Part shown: piece after piece, positions 32,422 through 41,545 of the stretch
Layout: every line of letters begins with the position of its first letter
How positions within the stretch are numbered: the stretch's first letter is position 1
Source of the DNA: Amycolatopsis circi
GTDB taxonomy: Bacteria; Actinomycetota; Actinomycetes; Mycobacteriales; Pseudonocardiaceae
DNA: 56,667 nucleotides
Assembly: GCF_003385235.1 (NCBI RefSeq)
Contig: NZ_PQIA01000052.1
Span: forward strand, 1 to 56,667
Direction of reading: 5' to 3'
Translations under genes and position numbers: made by a program
Notes under the pieces: model-generated
The model's database searches: none
Told to the model about the DNA's origin: nothing
The model's input: the letters and a program-made list of their open reading frames with translations, nothing else

Positions 32422-33357
32422 CTAGTTCCCGGCGGCCGCGCCGGGACGGGGCCGTGCGGCGTCGTCGCTGGGGCGGAGATGCTCGGCGAACCACTGCCGC
32501 GCCGCGGCGCTGGTTTCCTCGAAATGCGCCGTGTAGGTCTGGAAATGGCCTCCCTGGTGGACAACGACCTTCTTCGGTTGCGCGGCGCTTTCGAAGGCTT
32601 CGAGCTGCAGTTCGGGAAAGGTGCACGTATCCCGGTGCCCGACGATCATGAGCCACGGTTTGGGGGCCAGGAAAGGGAACCATCCCGCGGGCTCGAACTG
32701 CATCATGTGCCCGAGGGAGCGAAGGGTCACTTCGTTCTTCCAGTTCGGCGCCCCCTCGACGCTGAGTTCGATGAAACGGGGGTGCACTGCGGGAGGGAGT
32801 GCGCTGAGTTCGGCGGGGTCGGTGCTGAACACGGGGATCATGGCGGGCGGCTCGCCGGCCAGGCGTGCCGCCCGGTCGGCCGTCAGGCGTTTTTCCAGTT
32901 CTTTGCGCTGTGTGACGGTGAACATGATGCGGGAGTTGCGGTGTCCGCTGACGTTCGGGATTTGCGACACCACGCACGCGACCCGGCTGTCGTCGGCGGC
33001 GACCACGGCTGCCAGCCCTCCCGCGTAGCTCGACCCCCAGACGCCGAAACCAGCGGCGTCGTCCACCTGTGGCAGGGCACCGGCCCAAGTCAGCACATCG
33101 CGCCAATCAGCGATCTGCCGATACGGATCGACCTCGAGCCTGGGCGTGCCCTCCGAACTCCCGAAACCGCGGTGGTCGAAAACCAGTGCGGTGAAACCCG
33201 CCTCGCAGAAGGCTGCGGCGTAATGGTCGATCTGCTCTTTCACCCCCGAAAACCCGTGAGCGAGCACGATGCACGGCCGGGGTTCGTCCCCGGCATGGTG
33301 CAAAAACCCGCTCAGGGTCGTTCCGTCCTCAACGCGAATCGCGACTTCACTGCGCAT
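32422..33357 (-). CDS. Alpha/beta hydrolase (FrsA/S15-like) A
   Basis: A 311-residue hydrolase. LAHGFSGVKEQID supplies the oxyanion region, FDHRGFGSSEG precedes the elbow GVWGSSYAGG (nucleophile Ser), and MIVGHRDT and QGGHF provide acid and His. It is a clear paralogue of the hydrolase at 38543-39454, sharing order, length and motifs. ATG 33357 follows GGAGAG. Relatives cleave esters, thioesters or C-C bonds of small metabolites. It is co-transcribed with an acyl-CoA ligase and a quinone reductase. Confidence 0.88.
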   Translation of the reverse strand: MRSEVAIRVEDGTTLSGFLHHAGDEPRPCIVLAHGFSGVKEQIDHYAAAFCEAGFTALVFDHRGFGSSEGTPRLEVDPYRQIADWRDVLTWAGALPQVDDAAGFGVWGSSYAGGLAAVVAADDSRVACVVSQIPNVSGHRNSRIMFTVTQRKELEKRLTADRAARLAGEPPAMIPVFSTDPAELSALPPAVHPRFIELSVEGAPNWKNEVTLRSLGHMMQFEPAGWFPFLAPKPWLMIVGHRDTCTFPELQLEAFESAAQPKKVVVHQGGHFQTYTAHFEETSAAARQWFAEHLRPSDDAARPRPGAAAGN

Positions 33358-33453
33358 GGCTTCTCTCCAAAATGAGTGCTGGTGCTGATGTCCGGCTGTC
33401 CCGCTCCTGCGGTGTCCGCCGGGCAACGTCGTCGGCCTGGGCTGACCGGCGGC

Positions 33454-34860
33454 TCAGTGCATGCCTTGGGCGGGCAGGAGTTTTCGCACCTCGGCGGCCG
33501 CGATCTTGCCCGCGGCGTTGCGGGGAAGCCGCTCTACGAGGTGCAGCACGGACGGGATCGCGTACGGGCTGAGCAGACCGGCCAGGAAGTCGCGCAGCTG
33601 CGCGACGTCGATTTCGGCGGTCGCCTCTGCCACGCACGCCACGACTTCGCCGAACGTCTCGTCGGGGAGCCCGAACACGACGGCGTCCGCGACCGCCGGA
33701 TGCTGAGCGACCGCCGCGGCCACGGAGACCGGGTCGATCTTCTCGCCGCCGCGGTTGATGAAGTTCTTCAGCCGTCCCTTCAGTACCACGGTTCCCGACG
33801 GGCCGCGCTCGAACAGGTCGCCGGTGCGCAGCCAGCCGTCGTCGGTGAGGGCCGCGGCGGTCGCGGCGGAGTCGTCGAGGTACCCGGCCATGACCGACGG
33901 CCCGCCGACCTCGAGTTCGGCGTGGTCGCCGTAGGACGCTCCCGGCCTGACCAGGATTCCTTTGCCCGGCGCGCCGACGTCGCCGGCCGGCTGGGACTGC
34001 GTCTGCAACGGCGGCGCGCTGACGAAGGAGGTCGCCTCGGTCGCTCCGTAGCCGTTGAGAACCGGCCGGCCGGTGAGCGCCCGGAATCGCTCCGAAAGGT
34101 CCTGGGCCGAGGGAGCGCCGCCGACGATGCAGAAGCGAAGACGCGACCAGTCCATTTGCCTTGCGGCCGGCGACCGCAGAACGACCTCGACCGCGGCCGG
34201 AACAGTCGGCCACGCTGTCGGGGCGGAGCGATGCCGCGCCAGCGCGGACGCCGACAACCGACCGAACGCCTCGACCGAGGCTCCGGCCAGCAGCGGTGCC
34301 AGCACCGTCCAGTTGATGCCGTAGCAGTGAAACAACGGCAAGGTGGCCAAGACCAGGTCGTCCGCGTCGTACTGGGCCCAGGCCCCGACAGCCTCGACAT
34401 TGGCCACGAGGCCGCGGTGTGTCTGCAGGACCGCTTTCGGCGTTCCGGTAGTGCCGCCGGTAAAGAGGATCTGGCCCACCTCCGGCGGCAGCGCCGCCGG
34501 TGGACGGTCGTGATCGAGAGCGTGCACGGCACGGCCGTCGCAGACCACCGAGGCCCGGACGAGAGCATGACGGCGAGTCTCGTCCTCCGGCGCGAGGCCC
34601 CGTTCCATGGGAACCAGCACCGCGCCGAGCACGCCCGCGGCCAGGTAGTTGACCGCGAACGACAGCGGAGAGCTCTCCCGGATGACCGCGACTTTTCCCG
34701 CGCGGACACCGAGTTCGCGCAACTCGTCGGCCCTCGCGCGCACTCGCTCGCGCAACGAGCCGCCGGCCAGGACCTCATTCTCGGCGCGGTCGTACCAGTG
34801 CCCGACCCGTAGTTTCGCGAGCGCCGGACCGAAGAGCCCGGCGATGAACGGCGTATCCAC
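33454..34860 (-). CDS. AMP-forming acyl-CoA synthetase 3
   Basis: A 468-residue ANL-family ligase with the full motif set: FTGGTTGTPKAV (A3), LNGYGATEATSF (A5), GWLRTGDLF (A7), GRLKNFINRGGEKIDP (A8) and RLPRNAAGKIAA with the A10 lysine. The length is on the short side because the N-terminal subdomain is trimmed. GTG 34860 (VDTPFIAGLF) was preferred, 20 bases after the EthD gene stop, though its ribosome site (GGCAGG) is modest and the open frame runs further upstream. It would activate an acid for the pathway of this second region. Confidence 0.9.
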   Translation of the reverse strand: MDTPFIAGLFGPALAKLRVGHWYDRAENEVLAGGSLRERVRARADELRELGVRAGKVAVIRESSPLSFAVNYLAAGVLGAVLVPMERGLAPEDETRRHALVRASVVCDGRAVHALDHDRPPAALPPEVGQILFTGGTTGTPKAVLQTHRGLVANVEAVGAWAQYDADDLVLATLPLFHCYGINWTVLAPLLAGASVEAFGRLSASALARHRSAPTAWPTVPAAVEVVLRSPAARQMDWSRLRFCIVGGAPSAQDLSERFRALTGRPVLNGYGATEATSFVSAPPLQTQSQPAGDVGAPGKGILVRPGASYGDHAELEVGGPSVMAGYLDDSAATAAALTDDGWLRTGDLFERGPSGTVVLKGRLKNFINRGGEKIDPVSVAAAVAQHPAVADAVVFGLPDETFGEVVACVAEATAEIDVAQLRDFLAGLLSPYAIPSVLHLVERLPRNAAGKIAAAEVRKLLPAQGMH

Positions 34861-34880
34861 GACAGCCTGCCGGCCCGGCA

Positions 34881-35195
34881 CTAGAAAACGGGGTTTTCGG
34901 TGACGATGACCCAGTTCTTGTCGACCGCGAACTTCTCCTCGTCCGCGACCAGCTCGTCGTTGAGCGGGCCCGAGAACGACCGCTTGATCGACTCCATGTC
35001 GTCGAACCACAGCTCCGAAATGCCGTCGTACGGCCACGACCTGCTCCGCACGGGCACCGAGACGTTCTGCACGTACTTCCGGCATTCCGGCAGGCACCGC
35101 CGAACGACGTCGTTGTGGGTGTCGTTCCAGTACGCCTGCGCCTCTTCGCGGGACAGGTCAGGCCGGAACTTGAACGTGGCGATGATTTTCAGCAT
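34881..35195 (-). CDS. EthD-domain protein
   Basis: A 104-residue dimeric alpha-beta barrel protein. The family segment AYWNDTHNDVVRRCLPECRK and a later SELWFDDMESIKRSF region match EthD and related small enzymes or accessory proteins in ether, aromatic and ketone degradation. ATG follows GGAGC. It is the first gene of the leftward operon and is divergent from the TetR gene at 35351; two operator-like repeats lie between them. Confidence 0.88.
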   Translation of the reverse strand: MLKIIATFKFRPDLSREEAQAYWNDTHNDVVRRCLPECRKYVQNVSVPVRSRSWPYDGISELWFDDMESIKRSFSGPLNDELVADEEKFAVDKNWVIVTENPVF

Positions 35196-35225
35196 CGGGT
35201 GCTCCGAAGATCGAGGAAATTTCTG

Positions 35226-35241
35226 AAACTGGCGTCAGTTT
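35226..35241. promoter_or_regulatory. Operator-like repeat 1 in the EthD/TetR divergent promoter
   Basis: AAACTGGCGTCAGTTT has 6-base arms and a 4-base centre, 31 bases upstream of the EthD gene start. It shares the core TGGYGTCA with the repeat at 35321, suggesting both are bound by the adjacent TetR protein. Confidence 0.6.
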
Positions 35242-35320
35242 TAAGCTAAGCTGGGATCGCTGTCAAGCACGAAGCGGGACGAAGGCACCCGGCGAGGGCG
35301 AGGGGCTTGCGCCAGAATTG

Positions 35321-35335
35321 AGTTTGGTGTCAACT
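35321..35335. promoter_or_regulatory. Operator-like repeat 2 in the EthD/TetR divergent promoter
   Basis: AGTTTGGTGTCAACT has AGTT/AACT outer arms and the shared TGGTGTCA core. It lies 16 bases upstream of the TetR start, in a position for autoregulation. Confidence 0.55.
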
Positions 35336-35350
35336 TCGGAAGGTGAGTTT

Positions 35351-35995
35351 GTGACGACGCAGGACACGCACGCAGGACGCGACGGCGCGGCCAAGCCGCA
35401 GCTCACGCGCAAGGGGGCCGCGACGCGTGCCCGGTTGATCCGGTCAGCGCACGAGGTGTTCGCGCGGTCGGGATTCCTCGACACGAAGATCACCGACATC
35501 ACGGCGGCGGCCGGTTCCGCCAACGGGACCTTCTACGTCTATTTCGACTCGAAAGAGACGATCTTCAAAGCCGTCGTGGACGAGGTCATCGGAGACTTCC
35601 TCGCGACCTTGCGCGCCGGCCGGCCGCGGGAAGCCGACCCGGTCGCCGTCATCGCGCACGACAACCGCCGGTACGTGCAGGCTTACCGCAAGCACGCCGA
35701 CATCATGCGGGTCATCGAACAGGTCGCGACTTTCAACGAGGAGTTCGCGTCCCTGCGCCGCTCGATCCGCGAGCGCTTCGTCGCGCGTGCCGCGCGGGGG
35801 ATCCAGACGTGGCAGGAACAAGGGCATTGCACACCCGAGTTTTCGGCGCGCACCATCGCGGGCCTTCTTGTTTCGATGGTCGACAATTTCACGTACAACT
35901 GGCTTTCGCTCGGGCACGAGTACAGCGAAGCCGAGGCGGACGCGGCCATGACCGACATCTGGGTGCGCGCCCTCGGCCTCGAGCGTCCGAGCTGA
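35351..35995 (+). CDS. TetR-family regulator of the second metabolic region
   Basis: A 214-residue TetR protein with the HTH SAHEVFARSGFLDTKITDIT followed by AAGSANGTFYVYFDSKETIF, and a C-terminal domain of helices with FSARTIAGLLVSMVDNFTYN. GTG 35351 (VTTQDTHAGRD) was chosen because AAGGTGAG lies just upstream; the open frame extends 11 more codons into the operator. It is transcribed away from the EthD-ligase-hydrolase operon and probably represses it. Its ligand is unknown. The 214 bases that follow it (35996-36209) contain no gene. Confidence 0.9.
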   Translation: MTTQDTHAGRDGAAKPQLTRKGAATRARLIRSAHEVFARSGFLDTKITDITAAAGSANGTFYVYFDSKETIFKAVVDEVIGDFLATLRAGRPREADPVAVIAHDNRRYVQAYRKHADIMRVIEQVATFNEEFASLRRSIRERFVARAARGIQTWQEQGHCTPEFSARTIAGLLVSMVDNFTYNWLSLGHEYSEAEADAAMTDIWVRALGLERPS

Positions 35996-36209
35996 TTATC
36001 GGTTCATGCCGAACGTGCCCAGGAGCCCCGGAAGGTTCGCCGGGGTCGCGAGGGACGGACGCCGGCAAGCGGGCGGCGCTGGGCACCGACACCGGACAGC
36101 GCCATGGGGCGCCCTCCCAAGCGCGCGGCGAGCGTCGCACGCTTGGGAGTTGTTCGGCGCCGGGACTGTCGGCCGGTCGGGATCCCCGTCCCTTCGCCAG
36201 GCCCCAGGT

Positions 36210-37031
36210 TCACGCGCGGGCGGATCGCTGCGGCGACGTCGGGCCCTGGGCGATGAGGTCGTGGGCGAGGAAACCGGCGAGGTGCTCGGCGACCTGGTCT
36301 GGCTGTTCGGCATGGGGCCAGTGGCCCGCGTCCGGGATCGTCAGCGATCGCGCGGACTGGAAGCGTGCTGCGATGCCGTCGGCGTAGCCGCGGGAGAAGC
36401 TGTCGTCGGCTCCGGTCATGATCAGGACCGGGCCGGTGAACGTCGAGGGGCGTGCGCCCGCGGGATGTCCGTTGTTCCAGCAGTCGGCGTAGGCGGCCGC
36501 GACCTCGGGTCGGACGTCGCGGCCCGCGGTGACGACGCGGTCGAGCTCGGCCGGGGGAAAGGACGTGGCCAGCTGGCGGCGCGCGGCGTGCTGCGCTGCG
36601 GGGCCGAGCGCGGCGAGCTCGCGGAACTGTGCGATGGCTTCGTCCGGGAGCCGCGTGCCCGCGAGCGGGATGGCGGCCACGAGGACGAGCCCGCGGGCCT
36701 GGTCCGGACGGGCGGCGGCGGCGAGTTCGGCGACGGCGCTGCCCATGCTCTGCCCCACGACCACGAAGGGTTTGCCGACGGTGTCGACGAGGGCGGTGAA
36801 GTCGGCTGCGATCCGGTCGTAGGTGAACGGCCCGCCGGAGGCGGCGCGAGCCCCGAATCCGGGGATGTCGGCCTGTACGGTCTCGACGGCGGCGGGGTCG
36901 AGACGGGCGACGAGCGGGTCCCACAGGCGGAGGTCGTCGAGGAAGCCGTGGACGAAGACAAGGGCGAGCGGGCCGTGGCCGGTGCGGCGCAGGGCGATGT
37001 CGCTGTGCGGGACGGTGTGCGCGGGTGCCAT
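36210..37031 (-). CDS. Alpha/beta hydrolase B
   Basis: A 273-residue alpha/beta hydrolase: VFVHGFLDDLRLW (HG oxyanion motif), VVVGQSMGSAVAE (nucleophile Ser in GQSMG), GADDSFS (acid) and DAGHWPHAEQP (His). The catalytic triad is complete. Relatives include C-C bond hydrolases and esterases. The ATG follows AAGGA. It is the last gene of a four-gene leftward unit with a metallo-hydrolase, a CGNR regulator and another hydrolase. Confidence 0.88.
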   Translation of the reverse strand: MAPAHTVPHSDIALRRTGHGPLALVFVHGFLDDLRLWDPLVARLDPAAVETVQADIPGFGARAASGGPFTYDRIAADFTALVDTVGKPFVVVGQSMGSAVAELAAAARPDQARGLVLVAAIPLAGTRLPDEAIAQFRELAALGPAAQHAARRQLATSFPPAELDRVVTAGRDVRPEVAAAYADCWNNGHPAGARPSTFTGPVLIMTGADDSFSRGYADGIAARFQSARSLTIPDAGHWPHAEQPDQVAEHLAGFLAHDLIAQGPTSPQRSARA

Positions 37032-37062
37032 GGAGTGTCCTTGCCGGTGGGTCGCGGGGCGG

Positions 37063-37908
37063 TCAAGAGAGCAGGCCGAGGGCGCTGTACCAGAGGGGGC
37101 CGGGATTGACGCGGTCCGGGTGCCGGGCGCTCATCTCGTCGAAGAACGCGCGCGGGCTCGGCTTCGCGGCCAGCAGTTCGCGGACGTCGAGCAGGTAGCG
37201 GCGGGTCTGCTCGACGATGGCCGGGGCGTCGTCCAGGCCCTTGTTCTTGTGTCCGGCCACGACCGCGCGGGGCCGGAGGGCTTCGACGATGTCGAGCGCG
37301 TCGAGCCAGGACTGCAGGCCGGTCTCGCCGATCTCGAGCAGCATCTGGTGCACGCCGTTGTAGGCGACGTCGCCGGCGACGACGAGGCCGAGATCGGGCA
37401 CGTGCAGCACGGTGGTGTCGTCGGTGTCGGTGTGGCCGACCTCGACCGGCAGCAGGCGGTGCCCTTCAAGCTCGAATCCCTCGCGCGGGACCGGTTGCGC
37501 GAGGACGGGCGTGTCGCCGATCAGGCCGGGGAACAGCGTGTCCCAGAACTGCGGGCGGGCCGCGATCTGCTGGTGCATCAGGGCGATGGTGCCCTCGGTG
37601 GCATACACGGTGGTGCCGGGAAACCGATCGAGGAGCTGCGCCGTGCCGAACCAGTGGTCGCCGTGGCCGTGGGTGATGTAGACGGCCCGCAGCCGTTTTC
37701 CGGTGGCGCGAATCCAGTCGCCGAGGAGGGCGGTCTGATCGACTGTCCACGAGGGATCGACCAGCACGGCGTCTTCCCGGCCCTGGACGAGCGTGGAGGA
37801 CATGGGCGACGAGATGACGGGGCCGCCGTCGGGCAGCCGCAGGTCGGTGTGGCGGGGGACGCCGTCGGAGACGAAGACTTCGTAGGACAGCGGGCTGGTA
37901 TCGGTCAT
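37063..37908 (-). CDS. MBL-fold metallo-hydrolase A
   Basis: A 281-residue metallo-beta-lactamase-fold protein. THGHGDHWFG supplies the HxHxDH zinc ligands, VEVGHTDTDD a further His, and VVAGDVAYNGVHQ and VAGHKNKG the later ligands. It is a paralogue of the protein at 40633-41481, with the same motif spellings (GHGDHWFG, YNGVH, VVAGHK). It likely hydrolyses a small ester, lactone or thioester. GGAGC precedes the ATG. It lies 21 bases after the CGNR gene. Confidence 0.9.
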   Translation of the reverse strand: MTDTSPLSYEVFVSDGVPRHTDLRLPDGGPVISSPMSSTLVQGREDAVLVDPSWTVDQTALLGDWIRATGKRLRAVYITHGHGDHWFGTAQLLDRFPGTTVYATEGTIALMHQQIAARPQFWDTLFPGLIGDTPVLAQPVPREGFELEGHRLLPVEVGHTDTDDTTVLHVPDLGLVVAGDVAYNGVHQMLLEIGETGLQSWLDALDIVEALRPRAVVAGHKNKGLDDAPAIVEQTRRYLLDVRELLAAKPSPRAFFDEMSARHPDRVNPGPLWYSALGLLS

Positions 37909-37929
37909 GGCGGTGCTCCGGGTAGTGGT

Positions 37930-38529
37930 TCAGGGTTGGTGGCCGGCGCGTTTGCGGGCGCGGTGCGCTCGCAGGTTGGCCGGGTTGCCGCAGACGCGGA
38001 CGTCGTGCCAGACGGCGCTGTTGTTGCGGGATCGGTCGTAGAACGCGGCCTGGCAGCGCGGGTTCCGGCAGGCCTTGAGGCGCTGCCAGGTGCCGGCGCC
38101 CTGGGCGTGGACGATCGCGATGAGGGTCAGCGAGGCGATCGCCCGCCAGCCGGTGCCGCGTGCTTCGAGCCGGACGTAGCCGTCGCTGCCGAGTTCCACA
38201 GCCGCGGCGGCGCGGTGCACGGGTGCGGGAGCGGAGGCGTCCGCGGGGTCGGCGGTGTGGCCGGCCACGACGGTGTGCAGGTCTGCGCGGAAGTTGCGCA
38301 GGGCCTCCAGGTCCCCGTCCTCGAGCGTCACCGGCGGCACCGGAGTGCCGGTGTGCGCTGCCCAGTCCTCGAGCGCCGCGTCGGCCCACTCCTGCGCCGC
38401 GCCGAGCTCGGCGAGCAGATCCGGCTGGCGGGGCCTGCCAGCGGGCTCGGTGTTGAGCAGGTTGTGCACGAAGCCGAGAGCCTGCGGCGCAGGGTGCAGC
38501 CCGTAACGGGTGATCGCGGTCCAGGTCAT
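37930..38529 (-). CDS. CGNR zinc-finger transcriptional regulator
   Basis: A 199-residue protein with an N-terminal ABATE-type stress domain and the C-terminal CGNR zinc finger: CRNPRCQAAFYDRSRNNSAV, then WHDVRVCGNPANLRAHRAR, giving three Cys ligands plus the CGN signature. Such proteins are putative DNA-binding regulators of catabolic or stress genes in actinobacteria. It is embedded in the hydrolase/MBL operon, 13 bases after the hydrolase gene stop, so it may control this unit and the divergent one at 39682. The ribosome site is weak. Confidence 0.9.
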   Translation of the reverse strand: MTWTAITRYGLHPAPQALGFVHNLLNTEPAGRPRQPDLLAELGAAQEWADAALEDWAAHTGTPVPPVTLEDGDLEALRNFRADLHTVVAGHTADPADASAPAPVHRAAAAVELGSDGYVRLEARGTGWRAIASLTLIAIVHAQGAGTWQRLKACRNPRCQAAFYDRSRNNSAVWHDVRVCGNPANLRAHRARKRAGHQP

Positions 38530-38542
38530 GCGAAAGCTCGAT

Positions 38543-39454
38543 TCAGGTCAGGTGGCTGCCGAACCAGTCCAGCGCCGCGCGGCTGGAGCGGTCGAACCCG
38601 GCGACGTAGGGGTCGAAGTGCCCGCCGGTGATCAGCTCCAGCCGTTTGGGCTCCAGGGCCTGTTCGTAGGCCGCCAACGCGGTGTCGGTCAGCGTGATCG
38701 TGTCGTGCTCGGCCACCACCAGCAGCAACGGGGTCGGCGACACCCGCCGGATCCACGCACCCGGCTCGTACATGCGGGCCTTGCGCGTCGAGCGCACCGT
38801 GACCTTGTTCTCCCAGGCGACGCCCTCGGGCAGCGGCTGCAGGTAGAAGGCGGTCGCGTCCGGGGCCCGGTAGGACGCCGGTACCGACGGGTCCTCGCTG
38901 ACCAGCGCCTGATAGCGCGGTGCCTCGCCGCGGAACCGGGCACGCTCGTCCTCGTCCAGGACGCGTTCGAGCGCGGCGACGTTCTCCGGCGCGACGCGCC
39001 GCAGCCCCTGCTCGTAGCCGTTGATGATCGGCACCTGCGCGACGACGCAGCGCAGGCGCCGGTCGGTGGCGCCGAGCACGATGGCGTGCCCGCCGGCGTA
39101 GCTGGTGCCCCAGATCCCGATCCGGTCCGCGTCGACCTCCGGCTGTGCTTCCAGGAACGAGATCACCCGTCGCCAGTCCTCGACCTGCTGCCACGGGTCG
39201 ACGTCATGGCGAGGCTCGCCGCCGCTGGCGCCCAGGCCGCGATGGTCGTGCAACAGCGCGACGAACCCCGCGTCGGCGAACGCTTCGGCGTAGCGGAGCA
39301 GACCGTGCTCTTTGACGCCGCCGTACCCGTGCGCCAGCGTGATCGCCGGATGCGGCCCCGAGCCCCGGGGCCGGTACAGCAGGCCGCGCAGCGCGATCCC
39401 GCCCTCGGCCGGAATCTCCACTTCGACGCTGTCGATGGCGGCGTCCTCACTCAT
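38543..39454 (-). CDS. Alpha/beta hydrolase (FrsA/S15-like) C
   Basis: A 303-residue hydrolase with LAHGYGGVKEHGL, LHDHRGLGASGGEPR, GIWGTSYAGGHA (nucleophile Ser), VVAEHDT and TGGHFDPYVAG. It parallels the hydrolase at 32422-33357 block by block, so the two arose by duplication. AGGAGG precedes the ATG. It is the first gene of the leftward four-gene unit and diverges from the quinone oxidoreductase gene. Substrate unknown. Confidence 0.88.
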   Translation of the reverse strand: MSEDAAIDSVEVEIPAEGGIALRGLLYRPRGSGPHPAITLAHGYGGVKEHGLLRYAEAFADAGFVALLHDHRGLGASGGEPRHDVDPWQQVEDWRRVISFLEAQPEVDADRIGIWGTSYAGGHAIVLGATDRRLRCVVAQVPIINGYEQGLRRVAPENVAALERVLDEDERARFRGEAPRYQALVSEDPSVPASYRAPDATAFYLQPLPEGVAWENKVTVRSTRKARMYEPGAWIRRVSPTPLLLVVAEHDTITLTDTALAAYEQALEPKRLELITGGHFDPYVAGFDRSSRAALDWFGSHLT

Positions 39455-39580
39455 CAGCGACCTCCTTGGTTCTGCGTGGGCGACCGGGGCGCGGCTGCCG
39501 CGCGGTCAGCGGTCGCTCTGCGGCGCTCCACGCTTCTCCGCTGCGCAGCCAGCCGAGCCCAAGAAAGAAGTTAAATGCTT

Positions 39581-39596
39581 TTGACTATGTCGTCAA
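39581..39596. promoter_or_regulatory. TTGAC/GTCAA inverted repeat in the hydrolase/oxidoreductase divergent promoter
   Basis: TTGACTATGTCGTCAA has 5-base arms around a 6-base centre within the 227-base divergent gap (39455-39681). The region is notably AT-richer than its surroundings. It is a candidate operator for the CGNR protein or another regulator. Confidence 0.45.
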
Positions 39597-39681
39597 CTGG
39601 TCGAATGAGCTTGGTTGCCTGGATCACCAGACTGGCTCCAATGTTGGACAGAAAGACTCTAAGTGTGTTTGGCTATTTCGC

Positions 39682-40617
39682 ATGAGTGTTGCGACGATGC
39701 GAGCCGTCAGCCAGGACGACCTGGGCGGGCCGGACGTCCTCAAGGTCGTCACCCTGCCCGTCCCCGAGCCCCGCATGGGCGAGGTTCTCGTCCGGGTGCA
39801 CGCCGCGAGCGTGAACCCGGTCGACGTGCACAACCGGCAGACCGGCGTGTTCGTGGGCGCGCCCCCGTTCGTGCTCGGCTGGGACGTCTCGGGAACCGTG
39901 GAGGCGGTCGGTGCGGGCGTCACCCTCTACCGGCCCGGGGACGCGGTGTTCGGCATGCTGCCCTTCCCACACGGGCACGGCGCGTACGCCGAATACGCCG
40001 TCGGCCCGGCCCGCGCGTTCGTCCCGAAACCGCCGGAACTCGACCATGTGCACGCCGCGGCCATGCCGCTGGCCGGGCTGACCGCGTGGCAGGCCCTGGT
40101 CGAGACCGCCCGTATCGGCGAAGGCTCCAGGGTCATGGTCACCGGTGCTTCCGGCGGCGTCGGGCATCTCGCGGTGCAGATCGCCGCCTCCCGCGGCGCC
40201 ACGGTGATCGGGGTCGCCTCCACCGCGAACCTGGACTTCGTCCGCGCGCTCGGCGCCGACGGCGTGATCGACTACACCGCTGCCGACCTCTCCGACGCTG
40301 CCGGCGATCTCGACGCGGTCTTCGACGCCTCCGCCCGTCACGCCGCCCAGGCGCTGGACGTGCTCAAGCCCGGCGGCATTCTCGTGTCCACCCTGCCGCA
40401 CACGCTCGCCCCTGTAGAAGAGGACGCCGCCGCCCGCCGCGTCCGAGCGGTCGGGCTGTTCGTCGAAGCCGACCGGCTCGGCATGACCGCACTGGCCGAC
40501 CTTGCCGCCGAAGGCCGACTCGTCCCGACGGTGGCGGCGACCTTCCCGCTCGAACAGGCCGCCGCGGCGCAGTCCGCCGTCGCCGGGCCGGGCAAAACCG
40601 TCCTCACCCTCGCCTGA
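39682..40617 (+). CDS. Zinc-independent quinone oxidoreductase (MDR superfamily)
   Basis: A 311-residue medium-chain reductase: VHAASVNPVDVHNRQTG, GWDVSGTVEAVGAGV and the NADPH-binding segment VTGASGGVGHLAVQIA with the AxxGxxG-like turn. It lacks the Cys residues of zinc alcohol dehydrogenases. It reduces quinones or enones with NADPH. ATG 39682 (MSVATMRAV) has no good ribosome site; ATG 39697 (MRAVSQDD) is an alternative. A longer in-frame extension into the promoter is unlikely. The next gene follows 15 bases after the stop. Confidence 0.9.
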   Translation: MSVATMRAVSQDDLGGPDVLKVVTLPVPEPRMGEVLVRVHAASVNPVDVHNRQTGVFVGAPPFVLGWDVSGTVEAVGAGVTLYRPGDAVFGMLPFPHGHGAYAEYAVGPARAFVPKPPELDHVHAAAMPLAGLTAWQALVETARIGEGSRVMVTGASGGVGHLAVQIAASRGATVIGVASTANLDFVRALGADGVIDYTAADLSDAAGDLDAVFDASARHAAQALDVLKPGGILVSTLPHTLAPVEEDAAARRVRAVGLFVEADRLGMTALADLAAEGRLVPTVAATFPLEQAAAAQSAVAGPGKTVLTLA

Positions 40618-40632
40618 AGGAGGCAGAACCTG

Positions 40633-41481
40633 ATGACACTCGGATACGACGTCCTGGTGGCCCTTCCGCCGAAGGCCGTGCTGGCCGACGGCACCTCGGT
40701 ACGGCCGGTCCCCGCCTGGTCGCCGATCTCCTCCACCCTGATCCACGGAGAGCGCGACGCGATCCTCGTCGACGCCCCGCACACCGCCGAGAAGGCCCGC
40801 GAAGTGGCCGGATGGGTGGCGGATTCGGGCAAGAACCTGGTCGCCATGTACGCCACCCACGGTCACGGCGACCACTGGTTCGGCTTCGCCGAAGTGGCCA
40901 AGCGTTTCCCCGGCACCCCCGTCCTCGGCACCGCGGGGACCGTCGCGCTCGCCGAATACCAGGCCACTGCTCGCATGGACTTCTGGAAGAGCCAGTTCCC
41001 CGGCCAGATCGTCGAAAACGTCGTCGTGCCAAGCGTGATCGACGACCACGCCTTCGCCCTCGAAGGCCACGAGGTCCGCTTCGTCGAAGCCGGGGACAGC
41101 GACACCCAGGACACCACCTTCGTGCACGTCCCGGATCTCGGCCTCGTCGTCGCCGGCGACATCGTCTACAACGGCGTCCATCCGTTCCTCGCCGGCGGGG
41201 ACGAACAACGACGACGCGACTGGATAGCCGCGATCGACCAGATCGCGGCGCTGAAGCCAACCGCTGTGGTCGCCGGGCACAAAGCGCCGGGCGGCGACGA
41301 CGACCCCCGCCACCTCGACCGCACCCGCGAGTACCTGCGCGACGCCGAAGAACTCCGCGCAATCGCGCGCAACGCCAAGGAATTCGCCGATCTGATGACC
41401 CTGCGCCATCTCGGCCGCATCAACCCCGCCATCCTGGCCCAGTCCGCGGAACACCTCTTCCCCGGGACCACCGCGGCTTGA
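40633..41481 (+). CDS. MBL-fold metallo-hydrolase B
   Basis: A 282-residue metallo-beta-lactamase-fold protein with THGHGDHWFG, VEAGDSDTQDT, VVAGDIVYNGVHPF and VVAGHKAPGG, so the zinc ligands are present. It is a paralogue of the enzyme at 37063-37908 encoded in the facing operon. AGGAGG precedes the ATG. Having the two on opposite sides of one divergent promoter points to duplication with retention of regulation. Likely a hydrolase of small esters or lactones. Confidence 0.9.
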   Translation: MTLGYDVLVALPPKAVLADGTSVRPVPAWSPISSTLIHGERDAILVDAPHTAEKAREVAGWVADSGKNLVAMYATHGHGDHWFGFAEVAKRFPGTPVLGTAGTVALAEYQATARMDFWKSQFPGQIVENVVVPSVIDDHAFALEGHEVRFVEAGDSDTQDTTFVHVPDLGLVVAGDIVYNGVHPFLAGGDEQRRRDWIAAIDQIAALKPTAVVAGHKAPGGDDDPRHLDRTREYLRDAEELRAIARNAKEFADLMTLRHLGRINPAILAQSAEHLFPGTTAA

Positions 41482-41545
41482 CCTCGCGAGCCCGTTCTCT
41501 GTCCACACCGGACCATTCGCGCCATCCGCCGCAAAGGAGCAGCAG

